From Cylicocyclus nassatus (taxonomy: Eukaryota; Nematoda; Chromadorea; Rhabditida; Strongylidae), in contig CATQJL010000112.1 of NCBI GenBank assembly GCA_958299035.1, positions 61,425,823 through 61,489,822 on the forward strand: a stretch of DNA of 64,000 nucleotides, written 5' to 3'. The notes below the pieces were generated by a model, which did not search any database, was not told the origin of the DNA, and worked only from the letters and a program-made list of their open reading frames with translations. The position numbers and the translations under genes are program-made. Shown piece by piece: positions 46,134 to 58,900 of the stretch; position 1 is the first letter of the stretch, and every line of letters begins with the position of its first letter.

Positions 46134-49100
46134 ACCTGTAACTGAAACGTCACACATTAGCAGCTTCATACACTCTCTAACTTCGATCCAGTTCTTTTTT
46201 TACCCAAAAAGACCACGAAATCTGCACCTGCTTGGTGAGTTCATAATGATAAACTGTGACTCCTCACCGAATTCCCAGTACTCGACAACTCATCACTCGC
46301 TCAAACACGTACTCAGCGCAATAATCGGGTTTTGTACGTAATTACGTAAAACGCCCTATCACTTATGCTTAAAAGGCTAGGATTGAGAACTACTTGTCGT
46401 AAAACCGATGTCATTCCTCCACTTCGTCCCTCTCCTTCAATTCTCTTTGCACAACTTTTACTACTCTTTATCACTGTGATGCAATCTTACCTAGACGTAC
46501 CTTACCTAAATGCCCATATAAATTTGAGGGTTCTTTTTTGCGAGGCGACGTAAATGCGTCCCCCTCCCCCTCCCCCTCCCCCCCCCCCCAAAAAAAATTT
46601 GCCTGCTATCACACCGATTAGAGTTGCCTTTCACATTTTTGCTTCTTTTTTTGCCGACTCCGCTCGTTCACGCCTCCGTTCCATATCTAGCAACAAATCA
46701 TCTTTCAATATCCTTCTCTCCCCACTCACTACAAAATCTTTTTTCATGACGAAAATTCTGCTAGCTCTGCTAAATCCGCTGTTATCTCTCCAATGAAAAA
46801 CTAATGGGGAAGAATGAGCAAATGACATTTTTTATATCGGTAAGGATTATTCAATTTTCCTCCACTGATCAGAAAATTTCAAAAGACTCAAAATGATCTT
46901 GCTATTCTTTCGCCTTTGCTGGGTTTTAATTTAGTCACATTTCTTTGAAGTGCGTTGTAGTTCCAATCAAATTATCTGCGAAGTTTGTTCTAAGAGTCTC
47001 ATTATTTTTTTGTTAACTTTGAAGTGTTTACCTCTGAGGTCGGGAAACTATTTATTGCGACTATCCGGTGAGCTGCGCAATTTATATCCAGACAGTCTTC
47101 ATTGGAGAGAACTTAGGTTTTACTAGTCATTGAACGCAAATTCTTATGACTTTTATTCCTCACTTACACAACTTTATATGCTTTTTTTTATCAATACTTT
47201 TACTTTATTTCTCGCCTGCGTCACCTAAATGCTCATGTGAGGCTGGATTATGAAAAGTTTTTATTTCATCGTTTTTGTCAGTTTTTATGCAATATGATGA
47301 TCGTTATCTCAACGAACTTCTTAAGACTGATTATACAGTTCAAAGTTTCTAGAAGCCGGTTTTTTTCTATATGCATGTCCGTCCATTTGCGTAGCTCTTC
47401 AATATATTTGTTATTTGTAAAATAACAGAAATGGAATTTAGAATCTTATGTCTTGTAATTTTCTAGATGGTGTGTTCAAAATAAGTATCATAAGGCAAAG
47501 CTAGTTGACTATTTAAATTTTTTTCAAAAAAAAAAACAAACCTTCTTTAAGTAAAAGCATGGACCTAGTAAGCATAGACTCAGAGTTCATGCAATCGCTT
47601 AATACGTAAGGGTCATCAATTCAAAAATCTCTTTGAATTAAGAACATTGTCCGATGAAGAATTCAACGAAGGCAAGCACGTGGCTATAACAGCTGTAATT
47701 AAGAAGTTTTTATTGGTCAACAAGGGTCATAAGGTCATTTGGATGCTTTGATTTACGTTCTACATTCCAGCCAAGTTTGCGTAGAACGAAAATTTACTCG
47801 TATAGGCGCAACAGTTCCCTTCGGGGATGCAGAATATTGCTACTGAAATGCTAATTTGAATGTTTTTTGAGCTGGAAATTAAGAGATATTGATTGTCAGA
47901 AGTTAATTAACAGAGTTGGGTGGGGGGGGGGGGTCTGTCCTCCTGCAAGAATTATCGAATTCTCCTCATCATCTCCCACAATAACCAGCTTTCACCCCCG
48001 TCGTGTTTTTCTCCCCTCGGCTTCCACGTCACATTTGCAAAAGCTCGAAATCGTTGCGCACATCTCTATCTCATCTTTCTCTCCTATAGTCATATGCCAC
48101 TTCCTGAATTTCCCGTCTTGTCCATCGCAATTATGTTCATTGAGCTTCAATCTACTCCCCCCCCTTGCTTCCCCGCTTTTCTTCCCCACCTCCTCCTCCA
48201 CGCGAAAGCAAAAAAACGAATTGCAGAAGCCATATGGGCGCCTATCACAAACCTTGAAATTTATGGCCCGTTGCGAGTTTTTGCCTATTACTTTCACTAC
48301 GATTGCAAAGCTATATGTTTCCTTTTGAGAGACAAAGAACGTGCAAAAACACAAAGGCGTTCCGTTTTCCTCATACCACATTCATCTCTTTAATTTCGTT
48401 CTCCTGTTCAGTTTTTGTCATTTGAAACTGGTCCGGTCTTTACTTTTCGTGAGAGAATGGCTTCTGAGAGTGTTGGCTTTGTGACATTTGCAACCCTCTG
48501 GCTGTGGGGTCTATATATAGTTGCGAAAGTTTATAGCATAGGTTCAGAGAGGTGTCCTTTACCTTGAATATACTTTTATTAATATCTAATTGCCTATTTA
48601 TCCATGCTTGTAAAAAGAGCCAAAACAGGTGGACAGGAAAGCTTCACAGTATCTTTCACATTATCTCCTAATAATGCTCGCTTAGTAGCCACAAAGTGCA
48701 CTAAAACTTCCAAATTATTGATATTCTCTCTCCACCCCCCCCCCCTTTCCGCCTTTCCCTTCCTTTTTTAGCATTGCCATTATTTCAACTTAGCCTATCT
48801 GCTACAAAGCTCTTTAATCCAGCTTTCATTTCTTCAATTTCTTCGCTTGATTGTTATCTTCTTGCTATGGGAATCACAGGTCAATTCGAGATTTTTTCTC
48901 AAATCCTTGGTGAAAAACAGGTTTTGCAAAGCAAGGACCAGCTTAGTAGCTTGACAAAGCTTTTCTTTCTCGTCCTACCAGCTCAGCTAAAAAGTTTCTC
49001 AAAAAACCCAACGATCTCTCCATATCCAAATTCCTCTAATTTTCAAAATTATTTTATGGCTTAGATGGTTTATTTTGAATTGGTTTCGGGCCGTGCCCAA

Positions 49101-49686
49101 GCAGCTTTTGCTGAAATTTTTTATGTCAACTAGAACTTAGCTCTTCATGACTGTCACTTATTAATGAGTAGCTCTAGAAAATTAGGATTGGTCAAAGTTA
49201 TGTATATTTTCTTTAATGACTAATCTTTGTATACGCTTTTGTTTCATTCACGATCAGTAATCCATTTCATGTACCGCTGAAGAGCAACGTTCTTGATATA
49301 GTTCATTCAGAGATATAATCTTACTCACGGTTTAAACTTGCAGTGGTCGAATGTCTCTATGGAAATTTGTTAATTCCGAATTCTTTTTTCGAATTGAAAA
49401 AATGAATTTTCTAATCGATGCCAAATCTGTTACATACAAGAAAATTTTTCAGATAGATCGCATTTTTAGTTGACTTTTTTTCGGATTTTTGGTGCAACAA
49501 TTATCTTCCAACCTAGTAATACCGCGAGTAACGGATAAAATTGCAGTTAATCTGTTGATTTGATAACAATGGCTATTAGCCCTGAGAGATAATAACAGAA
49601 AATTACTGTTTCACTTGTCGTATAAACATCCCCTGCTATTCCTCATTGCAGTAGATCGGCGGTTAATTGCCTCAAGTGGGATGATA

Positions 49687-50245
49687 TTGTTGGGTTGATG
49701 CAAAGGTTCTTGCGCATCATTTTTGAAAAATCGTAACCTTTGTTCGGTCATTTTGAGTTAAGCTGCTGAAAATTTGAAACTTGCAATAAAATTCCTGGCA
49801 TGAGAAACGCTTTGCAACCGTGCAAAATTTTTATCAAATGAGCGTCTCTGCGAAGTCGAAGAGTTGATATTTGGGTAAGCAATATAAAATAGTAAATTTG
49901 ACTTTTTTATTATTTTCGAAAATTATAATACTTCACAGAGGTGCTCGTTTGATTCAAATTTTGCACTGTTAGAAAGGGGCGATCAAAAAACTTACTATAC
50001 TGCTTGCTGAGAGTTTTACCGCAAGTTTCAGATCTTTAGCAGTCTAATCAAGATGATCGCATGTGGAGTAATTTCAATCATCTGCTTCCATCTCAAAAGT
50101 TACCCTTTAATAGAGAGCGGCAAAGGTACTCTTACAAAGAAATGGGTTTTCTCTATCAAGCAAAATTGAGTTTGTGCAAATCCATTGAGAGAGCAAACGT
50201 TATGATTTTTAAAAATGATGCGCAAGAACTTTTGCATCAAGCTAT
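49687..50245. mobile_element. Mariner-type MITE (about 560 bp)
   Basis: GGGTTGATGCAAAGGTTCTT near the left end pairs with AAGAACTTTTGCATCAAGC near the right; the pairing continues with GCGCATCATTTTTGAAAAAT. A TA follows the right end (50246-50247). The left limit is imprecise. Confidence 0.65.
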
Positions 50246-50940
50246 TATAAAGGCAGTGATGAGGTTTGAGAGGGTATCAGTGCTTGATACACTGATGCAG
50301 AATTTAAGAATCAAAATGATGAAATAAAAGGATTCCTCACTTTCCTTACTTCCCTCACTTTTATGTCTGTCTTAACGGGTTTCCTCCATCTGAAGATGGT
50401 GTTTATACCGAAAGAATGACTTTGCTCCTCAAAAACATATTGAGCACTTCCAGGTACCATGCCGAAAGCTCGAGTGCATGTGAGAGAAGACGAAAATTTT
50501 TTTCTTCACTTGTGAATTTTTCCTAAGAAAAAGCATAAGAACAGCTAAACCAACAACCTGAGAAGAATTCAAACAACCTTTAAAATTTTCAACACCTTAC
50601 TTCAATGCCTACCAACACTAAAATTCACCTCGGAAAAGTACGTTCTGCAAAATTAAATGTGTGGGTTACTGTTTTAACAACCTCATTTTCATTATGTGCA
50701 AAAATGAGTATGTGAGAGGAACTGGCTTAACATTATAAAGTTGAGAGAAAATTTGCAAAAACTGAAGAGAACTGCCAGTAGAATATTTCCGACCAGACCA
50801 TCTCTACCTCATTTTTATGGCAGCTTCGGTTGAGCGATGAAAATGGCTAAATTTTTAAACAGAGTTTTTGACCTCCCTCAAATGTGGAATAGATTACAGA
50901 CCACCATCACTTTATTCTACTATCATCAACGTTATTAGTA

Positions 50941-52022
50941 TTAGGTTGGCGGCCAGTTGCTGTTACAGTTTCCTTCCTTCCTAAAAAATTCCATAAAGTT
51001 CTCGAATTCTTCAAATTTGCTTGTACGCAGCGCATTGCAGTTTTTACTCATCAGCATGATTGATTCGCAAATGTACAATTTTCTATTAGACTGGCTCGAA
51101 AGTTCTCGGACATTTCCAGACGAGATCTGCTCTTTCTCGAAACTTAATGCATATACATCCAACGAAAGTACCACTCAATAGAACAAAGCAAATCTACAAG
51201 ATGGTATGCAAAAGTTCGCACCAGCTTCGACCCACCGTAAGTTTGCATCCAGAATCTGAGTCGTACTGAAGGCCCAAAAAAAAGGAGGAAAATTCATATC
51301 TTTGTTTAAATAAATTCTACGAATGTCCAACTTGCTTAAACACACCATATCAGAGACTCATATGTTCCGCTGCTGTATGTTTCCTCATATAGAATTGGAA
51401 AAAACGAAATTTTTCATGCTTCTACAAAAAATGAAGTTACGCTGTTCCCACTCATGTAATTGTATAGTACAAGCCCTTAGAAATATACGTAAATTTTCAG
51501 CTTCCTGCAGGCCCTATTTCCCGAAAATTACCAAATTGAGCTCTCCTCACTTGGATGTTTCATGCTAAAATAAATACTTTTTAAAACTAGGGCTTGCGGA
51601 AAGCTAAAAATTTACGATTATAATGCTAAGGGCTTATAATACACAATTACAAGGGTGGACAACACAGCTTCTTTTTGAATAAGCATGAAAATTTATGTTT
51701 TTTTGATTTCTAGATAAGGGAAAAATACAGTAATGTTGCATATGGGTGTCTGATGTGGCGTGCAATTTGCGTGAGCAAGTTGGAGATCCGTAGGATTCTT
51801 TGAACGAAGATATGAATTTTCCCCACTTTTTCGAGCCTTCAGTAGGACTCAGATTCTGGATGCAAACTTACGGTGGGTCGAAGATGGTGCGAACTTTTGC
51901 GTACTATCTTGTAGGCTTGCTTTGCTCTATTGAATGATACCTCTATTGAATGTACATGCATTAAGTTCCGAGAAAGAGCAGATCTCGTCTGGAAATGTCC
52001 GAGAACCTTTGAGCTAACCTAA
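50941..52022. mobile_element. Mariner-type foldback element (1082 bp)
   Basis: Starts TTAGGTTGGCGGCC, ends GAGCTAACCTAA, flanked by TA (50939-50940 and 52023-52024). Long internal arms: CGAGATCTGCTCTTTCTCG near 51121 and its inverse near 51971; CCCACCGTAAGTTTGCATCC near 51232 and its inverse near 51861; CAACTTGC near 51328 and GCAAGTTG near 51776. No transposase frame was recognised. Confidence 0.85.
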
Positions 52023-52548
52023 TAGCAAGTTTACGGTATCGTAAACCATTCGAAATTAAGGTTTTTGGTTTTTTCTCTGCATTTTCTTGCGCTATTTGGC
52101 TCCAAAAATTTGTTAGACTGCAATTGGAACTGATCTCCTATGATACTTTGATGTCTCTAGTTTTCCATAAGAAAGCGATAGAAAATATTCCAAAATTCCA
52201 GAGGTAGGCCTTCTTAGTTAAGTTGCCAACGCCAAAATAATGCACTTCTATAAAAATGGCCACAAAACGTACTTGGCCATAACGTGCGTGTTTGCGGAGC
52301 TGGGTGTGTGGTGCAGACAAGTAAACCTGCAGAAATTTTTTTTTGGGAGAAAGCATAAAAATCTCTGAATGGTCGTGAGAAAATTTCCTTTATGAAATTG
52401 CTACATCATCACTTAAACTGAATTTTCTGACAATTACGGGGAAATCTCATTTCTTCAAAGTGACTACATATCTATCATTCTTTTCATCTCATTAAGCTCA
52501 ATTCCACTTATCAAAGACTTCTTGTCCTTATTGCGCATCATCATACAG

Positions 52549-52668
52549 CTCGTCTTCTCGTCCGCTCACCATCATGGACCTGTTTTGTACCAGACTGATG
52601 GCAAAAAGCACTCGACGATGATGGTCAACGCTGCAAAACGTGCTCGGCAGCGTCAGTATCAGGCTTAG
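52549..52668 (+). CDS. Orphan last-exon candidate
   Basis: Follows an acceptor-like ATCATACAG and reads 39 codons in phase 0 to TAG at 52666-52668. GC-rich against AT-rich flanks; the peptide has HHHGPVLYQTDGKKH and ends KRARQRQYQA. A strong stem-loop follows the stop. It looks like the 3' end of a plus-strand gene whose earlier exons were not found (perhaps far upstream past the foldback element), but chance is possible. No family recognised. Confidence 0.3.
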   Translation, partial: LVFSSAHHHGPVLYQTDGKKHSTMMVNAAKRARQRQYQA

Positions 52669-52689
52669 ATCTCGAGCGGCAGTGGTCCG

Positions 52690-52717
52690 AAAAGCCCCGT
52701 AACCGGCTTTTCGGGGG
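52690..52717 (+). other. Stem-loop after the orphan exon
   Basis: CCGAAAAGCC and GGCTTTTCGG form a perfect 10 bp stem around an 8-base loop, about 22 bases after the TAG of the exon candidate. It resembles but does not match the metazoan histone 3' stem-loop. Could be a 3'UTR structure. Confidence 0.4.
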
Positions 52718-55700
52718 CCAACGGCGCTAGAAATGTCGCAAGATCACTTCCTCTTGTACGTAGACATGTACCATACGCAAGCATGCATCAAACATCCATA
52801 TGGTAGTTATCGCAGGTTTATTGGTAATTTTTAATTTTTCTCAAAGTTTCAAGATTGATGATTTGTATATATTTCAATATTAATACTCGGATAATTTATA
52901 TTGCTATTTTCATAATTTTTTTCTCGGATGATTCGCAAACCATTGGCCCTGGACCTAGGTAGCAGCTGAGTTTGGACTCCCAAATCTTCTCCTTCCTCTC
53001 AAACTCACAATTTTTTGCATGGTTCTTTCTGCCCCAGCTTTAACTCAATACCCAAGCTCTGCTACGACCTCCGAATCCTCAAAACTCCCATTCTTTCGCC
53101 TTTCACTGTTTTAGCGCATCTTTTCTTTCATCCTATTCCCTTTCGTTCATTCTTATTCGTTGCGGACTACTCTGGAGCCATACTTCTACAAACACTTCAA
53201 GAGACAAGTGGTAAATTTTTGCGAAGTCGAGGTGAACTTCGATTTCGGAGATCTCAAGGACATTCTCGTGCAAAAAACTGTTCGTTATAATTTTCTAGTG
53301 AAAGTCATTTCTACCAAATTCTCGTTAAATGCCCAAAAATATATACTCAAAGACCCACTCGCATTTATGCATGAACAATCTTTTAGGATTGCAGTTATAA
53401 GAAGCTTAAGTGACATGATTTTGTCGTGAGACTGTCACAAAAAATTTGTTGTTCATATACCTTCATATATCTTATAGTCCGAAAAATTACTGGAAAAAGA
53501 GATCTCAGCACTCAGTTTTCAAAAGTTTATGTTTCTTCTACCGTTATGGCTGTCCTCCAGTTGTTAATGTAATACTTACTTTTACTTTCAATATTACTTG
53601 TCCTTAGGTCTCTATTTCAACGCGCTCTCGTCAAAAATCTGATTGAAAGGTTTTGTATCAAGCCTTTGCGGACAAATTAAATCTCCGCATGACCCTAAAG
53701 TGTGAATTTATTCATTGTCCAGTAGTGATCATCTATAATTTCTGCTGTGACCAAGTTTCATACCAGCTTTATCATTTTCTTACTGCTCATCCACAAGAAA
53801 CGAGTGAAGAAAACGGATCTCTATGATAAATTTAGTCATTCTAGCGAGGATATTCGCGTTCCATCAAATCTTGGAGAAATTTTAATAAAAACTTAGCAAG
53901 CTTGAATGATTAACAGTCACTTCTTTAAAAAAGGCAAAATCGCAGCTGAAAAATCTTCTTTATAGATGAAGGCTCATTTATCTTTTTTGGAATTGCATCA
54001 TATTAAAATCAGAAAATATCAGAAAGTTAACAATATCATACTCGAAATTTTGCTGATATTCGTGCTTTTAGCAAACACAAGTTAAAAAAAAATTCTAGGA
54101 CATCTCCGCACATAATGAATCTATGGTGACCAGATTTTCCAGCTTCGAAAAGAATGACCATAATTTGACGAGTGCGCTTTCTCTTTTCGGCATGTTCACA
54201 TCATCCTAATAGTCACCCCGTCACAATAGGGACGAGTAGTTACAAGCACCGGTTTTGTGTGAACCCGGCTTAAAAAAAGTTCAACGTTGGAATTCTTGAC
54301 GTTCCTGGGCGTGTCGCATTACTGGAATTGTGACTTTCTCCGAGCGGTTTGGTCAAGGCACATTAATTTCTCTTTGACTTTTTATTTTGGTATAGGTTTT
54401 ACTGACATTCTGTATTCCTACAACTACATTCAAGGATCTCCTTCTATTTCTAAAAAATTATCTACCCTTTCGTTTCGCATAGAGCTCCTTCCAGGTGCCA
54501 ATTCGTTCACAACTTTCTTAGAGTTTCCACATTGATTATATTTTCTTTTAAGGAAAAGGAGAAGAGAGGCAAGGACTTATTTAGGTATTCATTGAGGTGT
54601 GAAAAGCAGTAGGAAGAGTTGGCAAATGTAAGAGCACTCATTCACGTGAATAACAATTTTAAAGAAAAACCCAAGTTACAAAGGAGCTTTCTTCTTAGCC
54701 CGCATTTCGCAAATCGTTATTTCTTTCAGTTTGTGCTAATGTGGCTGTTATGTAGCTACGGCCTTGAGTAATAAAGATTTGTGAAAAAAATATAAATCGT
54801 TTTATTTCCTTTTTTTGGTGCTCTTGGACAATTCAAGTCACTATAACACTATAATCTTTTTTTTCTGGTGAAGAGCTAAGCGTTTTTGCGAAGAACCAAA
54901 TACACTACTTTTACAAGAATACGCTGGAGTTTTACAAGTGCTTCTTGAGGAAGAAGGACAACTAAAGGGCTATTTTTTGGGCGTCTATTCTTAGTCTTAA
55001 TCATTTAAAAAAGCTACGTGTGTATTAGACGATTATATGTAGGAAAAAAACGCTCACTTGCACTTATGGCTTCGCTAGGAAAGTGAGTGCAAAGAAATTC
55101 TTGATTAAAAATCTGTTTGAAGTCTCATCTTCAAAATTTCAATAGTATAGGTCAAAAGCTTTGTTGAAGCTGTGTTATAATGGCTAGGAAAAAACTTTTA
55201 GTCATTGCACGAAAACATTCATGAAATTGCATGAAAAACTTTAACCGAATTGCTGTAGAAGTCATCGGTTCTTCACAAGTCCAACGGATTTATTTATTTA
55301 TGACATTTATTTATGGCGTAACGTTGTGAATGGCCCTCAGTTTGGATACAAAAAAGAGGGACCTTATCTGCAATTTTTATTTGAACATTCTACTGTAGTG
55401 ATTTATGGTTGGTAGAATGCTAAAATTTATTGGGTATGCCAAGCAGTACATGCGATGTTTACCGTAGGGGTAAGAACTTGGCAATGGGACGAGTTTTTGC
55501 GAATGCTGCTATTTTCCTAGGCAAATGGCACTTAATCATAAGCATTACAGCAAGCAGCCGTTAGTACCATTTATCAAAAAAGAGAGCGGAACTTTGGAAG
55601 GGGGGGGGGGGGCAATAGCGTGCTTTCCTGCCCTTCCTGCTTATGCTTTTTTAACATTGTCAAGATGTTTGTATTTCTAGAATTAGATAAGGGGCTTTTT

Positions 55701-55954
55701 CTTTTAAATTTGATCAAGATCTCACAGCTAAACATTTTTGAATCTCCGTAGTTTTTTCTGCTTTTCCCTACATGTGAATATTCCTGCCAATTTGTAAATT
55801 ATTGCCAAATTTCGTCATCTCAACCTATCGCTCTCCGATCAGAGACGCTCTTGCTGAAGCCATTTCTTAGCTTTGCCTCATTACTCATTCGTTTTTGTGC
55901 TAGTTGTCCGCCTGATTGTTCTAGGACCTCCCAACGTTATCGTAAAATTTTCAG
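52718..55954. other. Intergenic upstream of the carboxypeptidase gene
   Basis: About 3.2 kb of AT-rich DNA. Includes a 13-base G tract (55600-55612) and a small hairpin (GCTCACTT / AAGTGAGTGC, 55051-55092). No exon recognised; the promoter of the carboxypeptidase presumably lies in its last part. Confidence 0.5.
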
Positions 55955-55955
55955 C
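55945..55955 (+). promoter_or_regulatory. Likely spliced-leader acceptor of the carboxypeptidase gene
   Basis: AAAATTTTCAG ends at 55954, 30 bases before the start codon at 55985. It matches the nematode TTTTCAG acceptor consensus, with no coding exon seen before it. Confidence 0.45.
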
Positions 55956-55984
55956 ATCTTCACATGTCATTCCATTCCTAGCCA

Positions 55985-58900
55985 ATGTCTAGCAAGCGCG
56001 TATGTGTGGTCTGTATAGGACCAACAATCCTATTTCTGACTCTGCTTGTCTGTTTAACAAATGCTGAAAAGTATTTGCTCTACCATGTACAGCCAAATGA
56101 TGCACGAGGAATGAGGGAGTTGCGAAAACTGCAAATGCAGGATCACAAATATCAGGTAAGAGGAAATTTAGGTTACGGTAATTTTGTGGTGGTGCACTTG
56201 CAGAGCTGTTGCAGGAAATCTGGTTTATAAATCTTTAAAAATAGGAGATACATCCCATACAAGTCTGATTTTCAGAACAAGTATAGAACTTTAGTAAAAG
56301 TAGGAAATTTTTTTCGTTGTCAGGAATTATTTGAATTCATTGAAAATAATTCTTAGGAAGTATAGAGGTCTACTTACGGTAGAAAACCCTCCTTAATCAT
56401 TGAAAGTCGGATTTTCGAATTAAATTGAAAATAATTCATCGAACAAAGTATAGAAGTCTAATCGATAATTATAAGGAATTATCAAAAATTCCACTGAAAA
56501 CAATTGAGCGAGTAGCCTAGTCATGGTCCGAAATCTTCCTAACTGTTAAAATATATGAAAATAAAAAAAATAATTTTACGAATGTTTAGGTTGATTTCTG
56601 GAAAGAACCCAATCATATGACAGATTTTGCCGACATTATGATCTCATCGAAAAATGCCCATGATATGGAACGTCTCTTCCGACGAGCTAATATTGATTTT
56701 GAAATTCGTGTACCAGATGTGGAAAAGTAAGAGATAAGGAGAGACGCAGACAATCAGACTGCAAAAAGTAACCTTGTAGATTGATTATTCGAAACGAACG
56801 AACTAGCACAAGACGACGACCAGCACATGGGCGATTGCAAGATGATCCAATTTTGGACAGTGAACGTAAGTTTACCAAAGAGGTTGGTGGCGGGACCAGT
56901 TCTCGCCGACATCTCTGCCTTAATAAAGTAGCTCCAATTCTGAATCAGCGTTTTTTTTCTTGAAAAACTATAAGGACTTGTAGCGCGTATCATTTGACTA
57001 TTACCATCACAATCGCAACTCTGTGAATTCAGCGAGAACTGATCCCCGCGCCCACTCACTGCAGGATCACCGCTCTTTTACTTTTTTGGTTCTGAGAGTG
57101 AATTTTCCTTCTTTTGCGATCCTACTCGAGATCTGTTGATTGGGGACCAGTTCTCGCGTTCACTGTGTTCATGATCTTTGATTTTTCAGCTGATGGTGAT
57201 CAATCGCGAGTCGGCAAGTTGAAGAAAGCCAAATATTCATTCGGCGATTATGCTTCCTATGCTGATATGATGAAATACATGCGCACAATCGAGTTCTACT
57301 ACCCAAATATAACAAAAATAGTTCGCCTTGGTGTCACACATGAAGGAAAACCAATAGAAGGCTTGAAGGTAGGCCCTGCCACGAACAGATGTACCGTAGT
57401 TACCGTACTGCTTATCATAGATTGGCTATCCAGTATCTTCAACAAATAAACGAGCAATCTGGATAGACGGTAACATACACGCTAGGGAATGGGCTAGTAG
57501 CCATACAGCACTTTATTTTATAAATCAGGTACGTTCGTTTTCATGTGGGACCTATCATCATCAAATCATTCCAGCTTGTCTCTGGTTATGGCAAAGATGA
57601 TACCATAACCCATTATGTAAACAGTCTTGACTTCTATGTGATGCCTTGCTTGAATCCAGATGGATATGAATATACGAGGTCATCGCCAAATCCCAGTGTG
57701 AGTGCAATCAATCTATTGATTTTTGCTGTCAGTTCTGATTGGTTGATTCAGGTTCGCCTTTGGCGCAAAAATCGCTCACCAGAAAAGTGCCATCGCTCCT
57801 TGTGGGGTGGAGAGAAATGTTGTCAAGGCGTTGACTTGAACAGAAACTTCAAATTTCACTGGGCAGGTATGGACCTCACCAAATTTCTGAAATAAGGGGA
57901 GGGACGGAGGAGGGAATATAGTAAAATCAGCGCTTTTGGAGCAAAAATACTTGATTTGTCTACTATGGCTCTAGCTAGAATTTTCTTAGCTCGAAAAAAT
58001 GGTATTTGCAAACGCTTATTCTTAACTCCGCCCTGTCTCCGCCCACAATCACCAACCTTTAGAATCCGGCTCCTCGTCTGAACCATGCTCTAATATCTAT
58101 CATGGCGAACAAGTCTTCAGTGAGCCGGAATCACGGTAAAATTCATTGCGAACTTTTACCAATCAATATTGTTCAAACAAGCGGACGAGTTTTAGCGCTG
58201 TGCGAGACTACCTGGACTCGGACGAGTTACGCGGCAGAGTGGACGGCTTTATAACGTTGCACTCTTATGCACAACTGTGGATCTATCCATACAGCCATGC
58301 ACAGCAAAATTATCCGGAAGATATTAGCGAACTAGTAGGTGATCGCGTATCGTCAGAGATGAGCAAGGTAACTCGTCCAGTTTGATTTCAGCGTCGCACA
58401 GCACGTCGCGCCATCAACAGATTACATCGTCAGTATGGAACCGAGTATCGCATGGGAACCGGAGCGGACACATTATGTAAGGTTTTGATATTTTATTGGA
58501 ACATTATAAAAACTGGAACATGGATAAAAATCAATAAATCGATTTTTTAAACAGCGCCAGCCTCCGGTGGATCAGACGACTGGGCGAAAGCGAATGGTAT
58601 CAAATATGTGTATCTCGTGGAGCTGAGGCCAGAATATGAATGTATGCCGTTTATACTTTTTTATACAGTGGAAGTGTCAGCCATTTTTAGTATCTAATGG
58701 ATTTATTCTGCACAAAAAAGAGCTGATTCCTACAGCTGTGGAAACATTCGAAGGAGTCAAGGTACATTTTTTGAAAAAAATCGCAGTACTCAAAATATGA
58801 TGGTGAGAGATGTTAGAGTTAGTGACTTAGAAGTGTCTCTAGCGACAAAACATTGATTTTTGATGGAGCAGTGTCAGAGACGCATAGAGCGCGCAATCAA

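Larger units (their letters stand above)
44831..50940. other. Gene-poor region
   Basis: About 6 kb. GGGCGTGGCAC motifs at 45288 and 45874, poly(C/G) tracts near 46580, 47922 and 48735, and a pyrimidine-rich tract at 47940-48200 open in several frames but of low complexity. A mariner-type MITE lies at 49687-50245, and an orphan exon-like segment at 45901-46133. Confidence 0.5.

Noticed and set aside
47867..48393. Three overlapping frames of about 130-157 codons
   Set aside because: The segment is pyrimidine-rich and open on both strands in several frames; no splice signals or family motifs.
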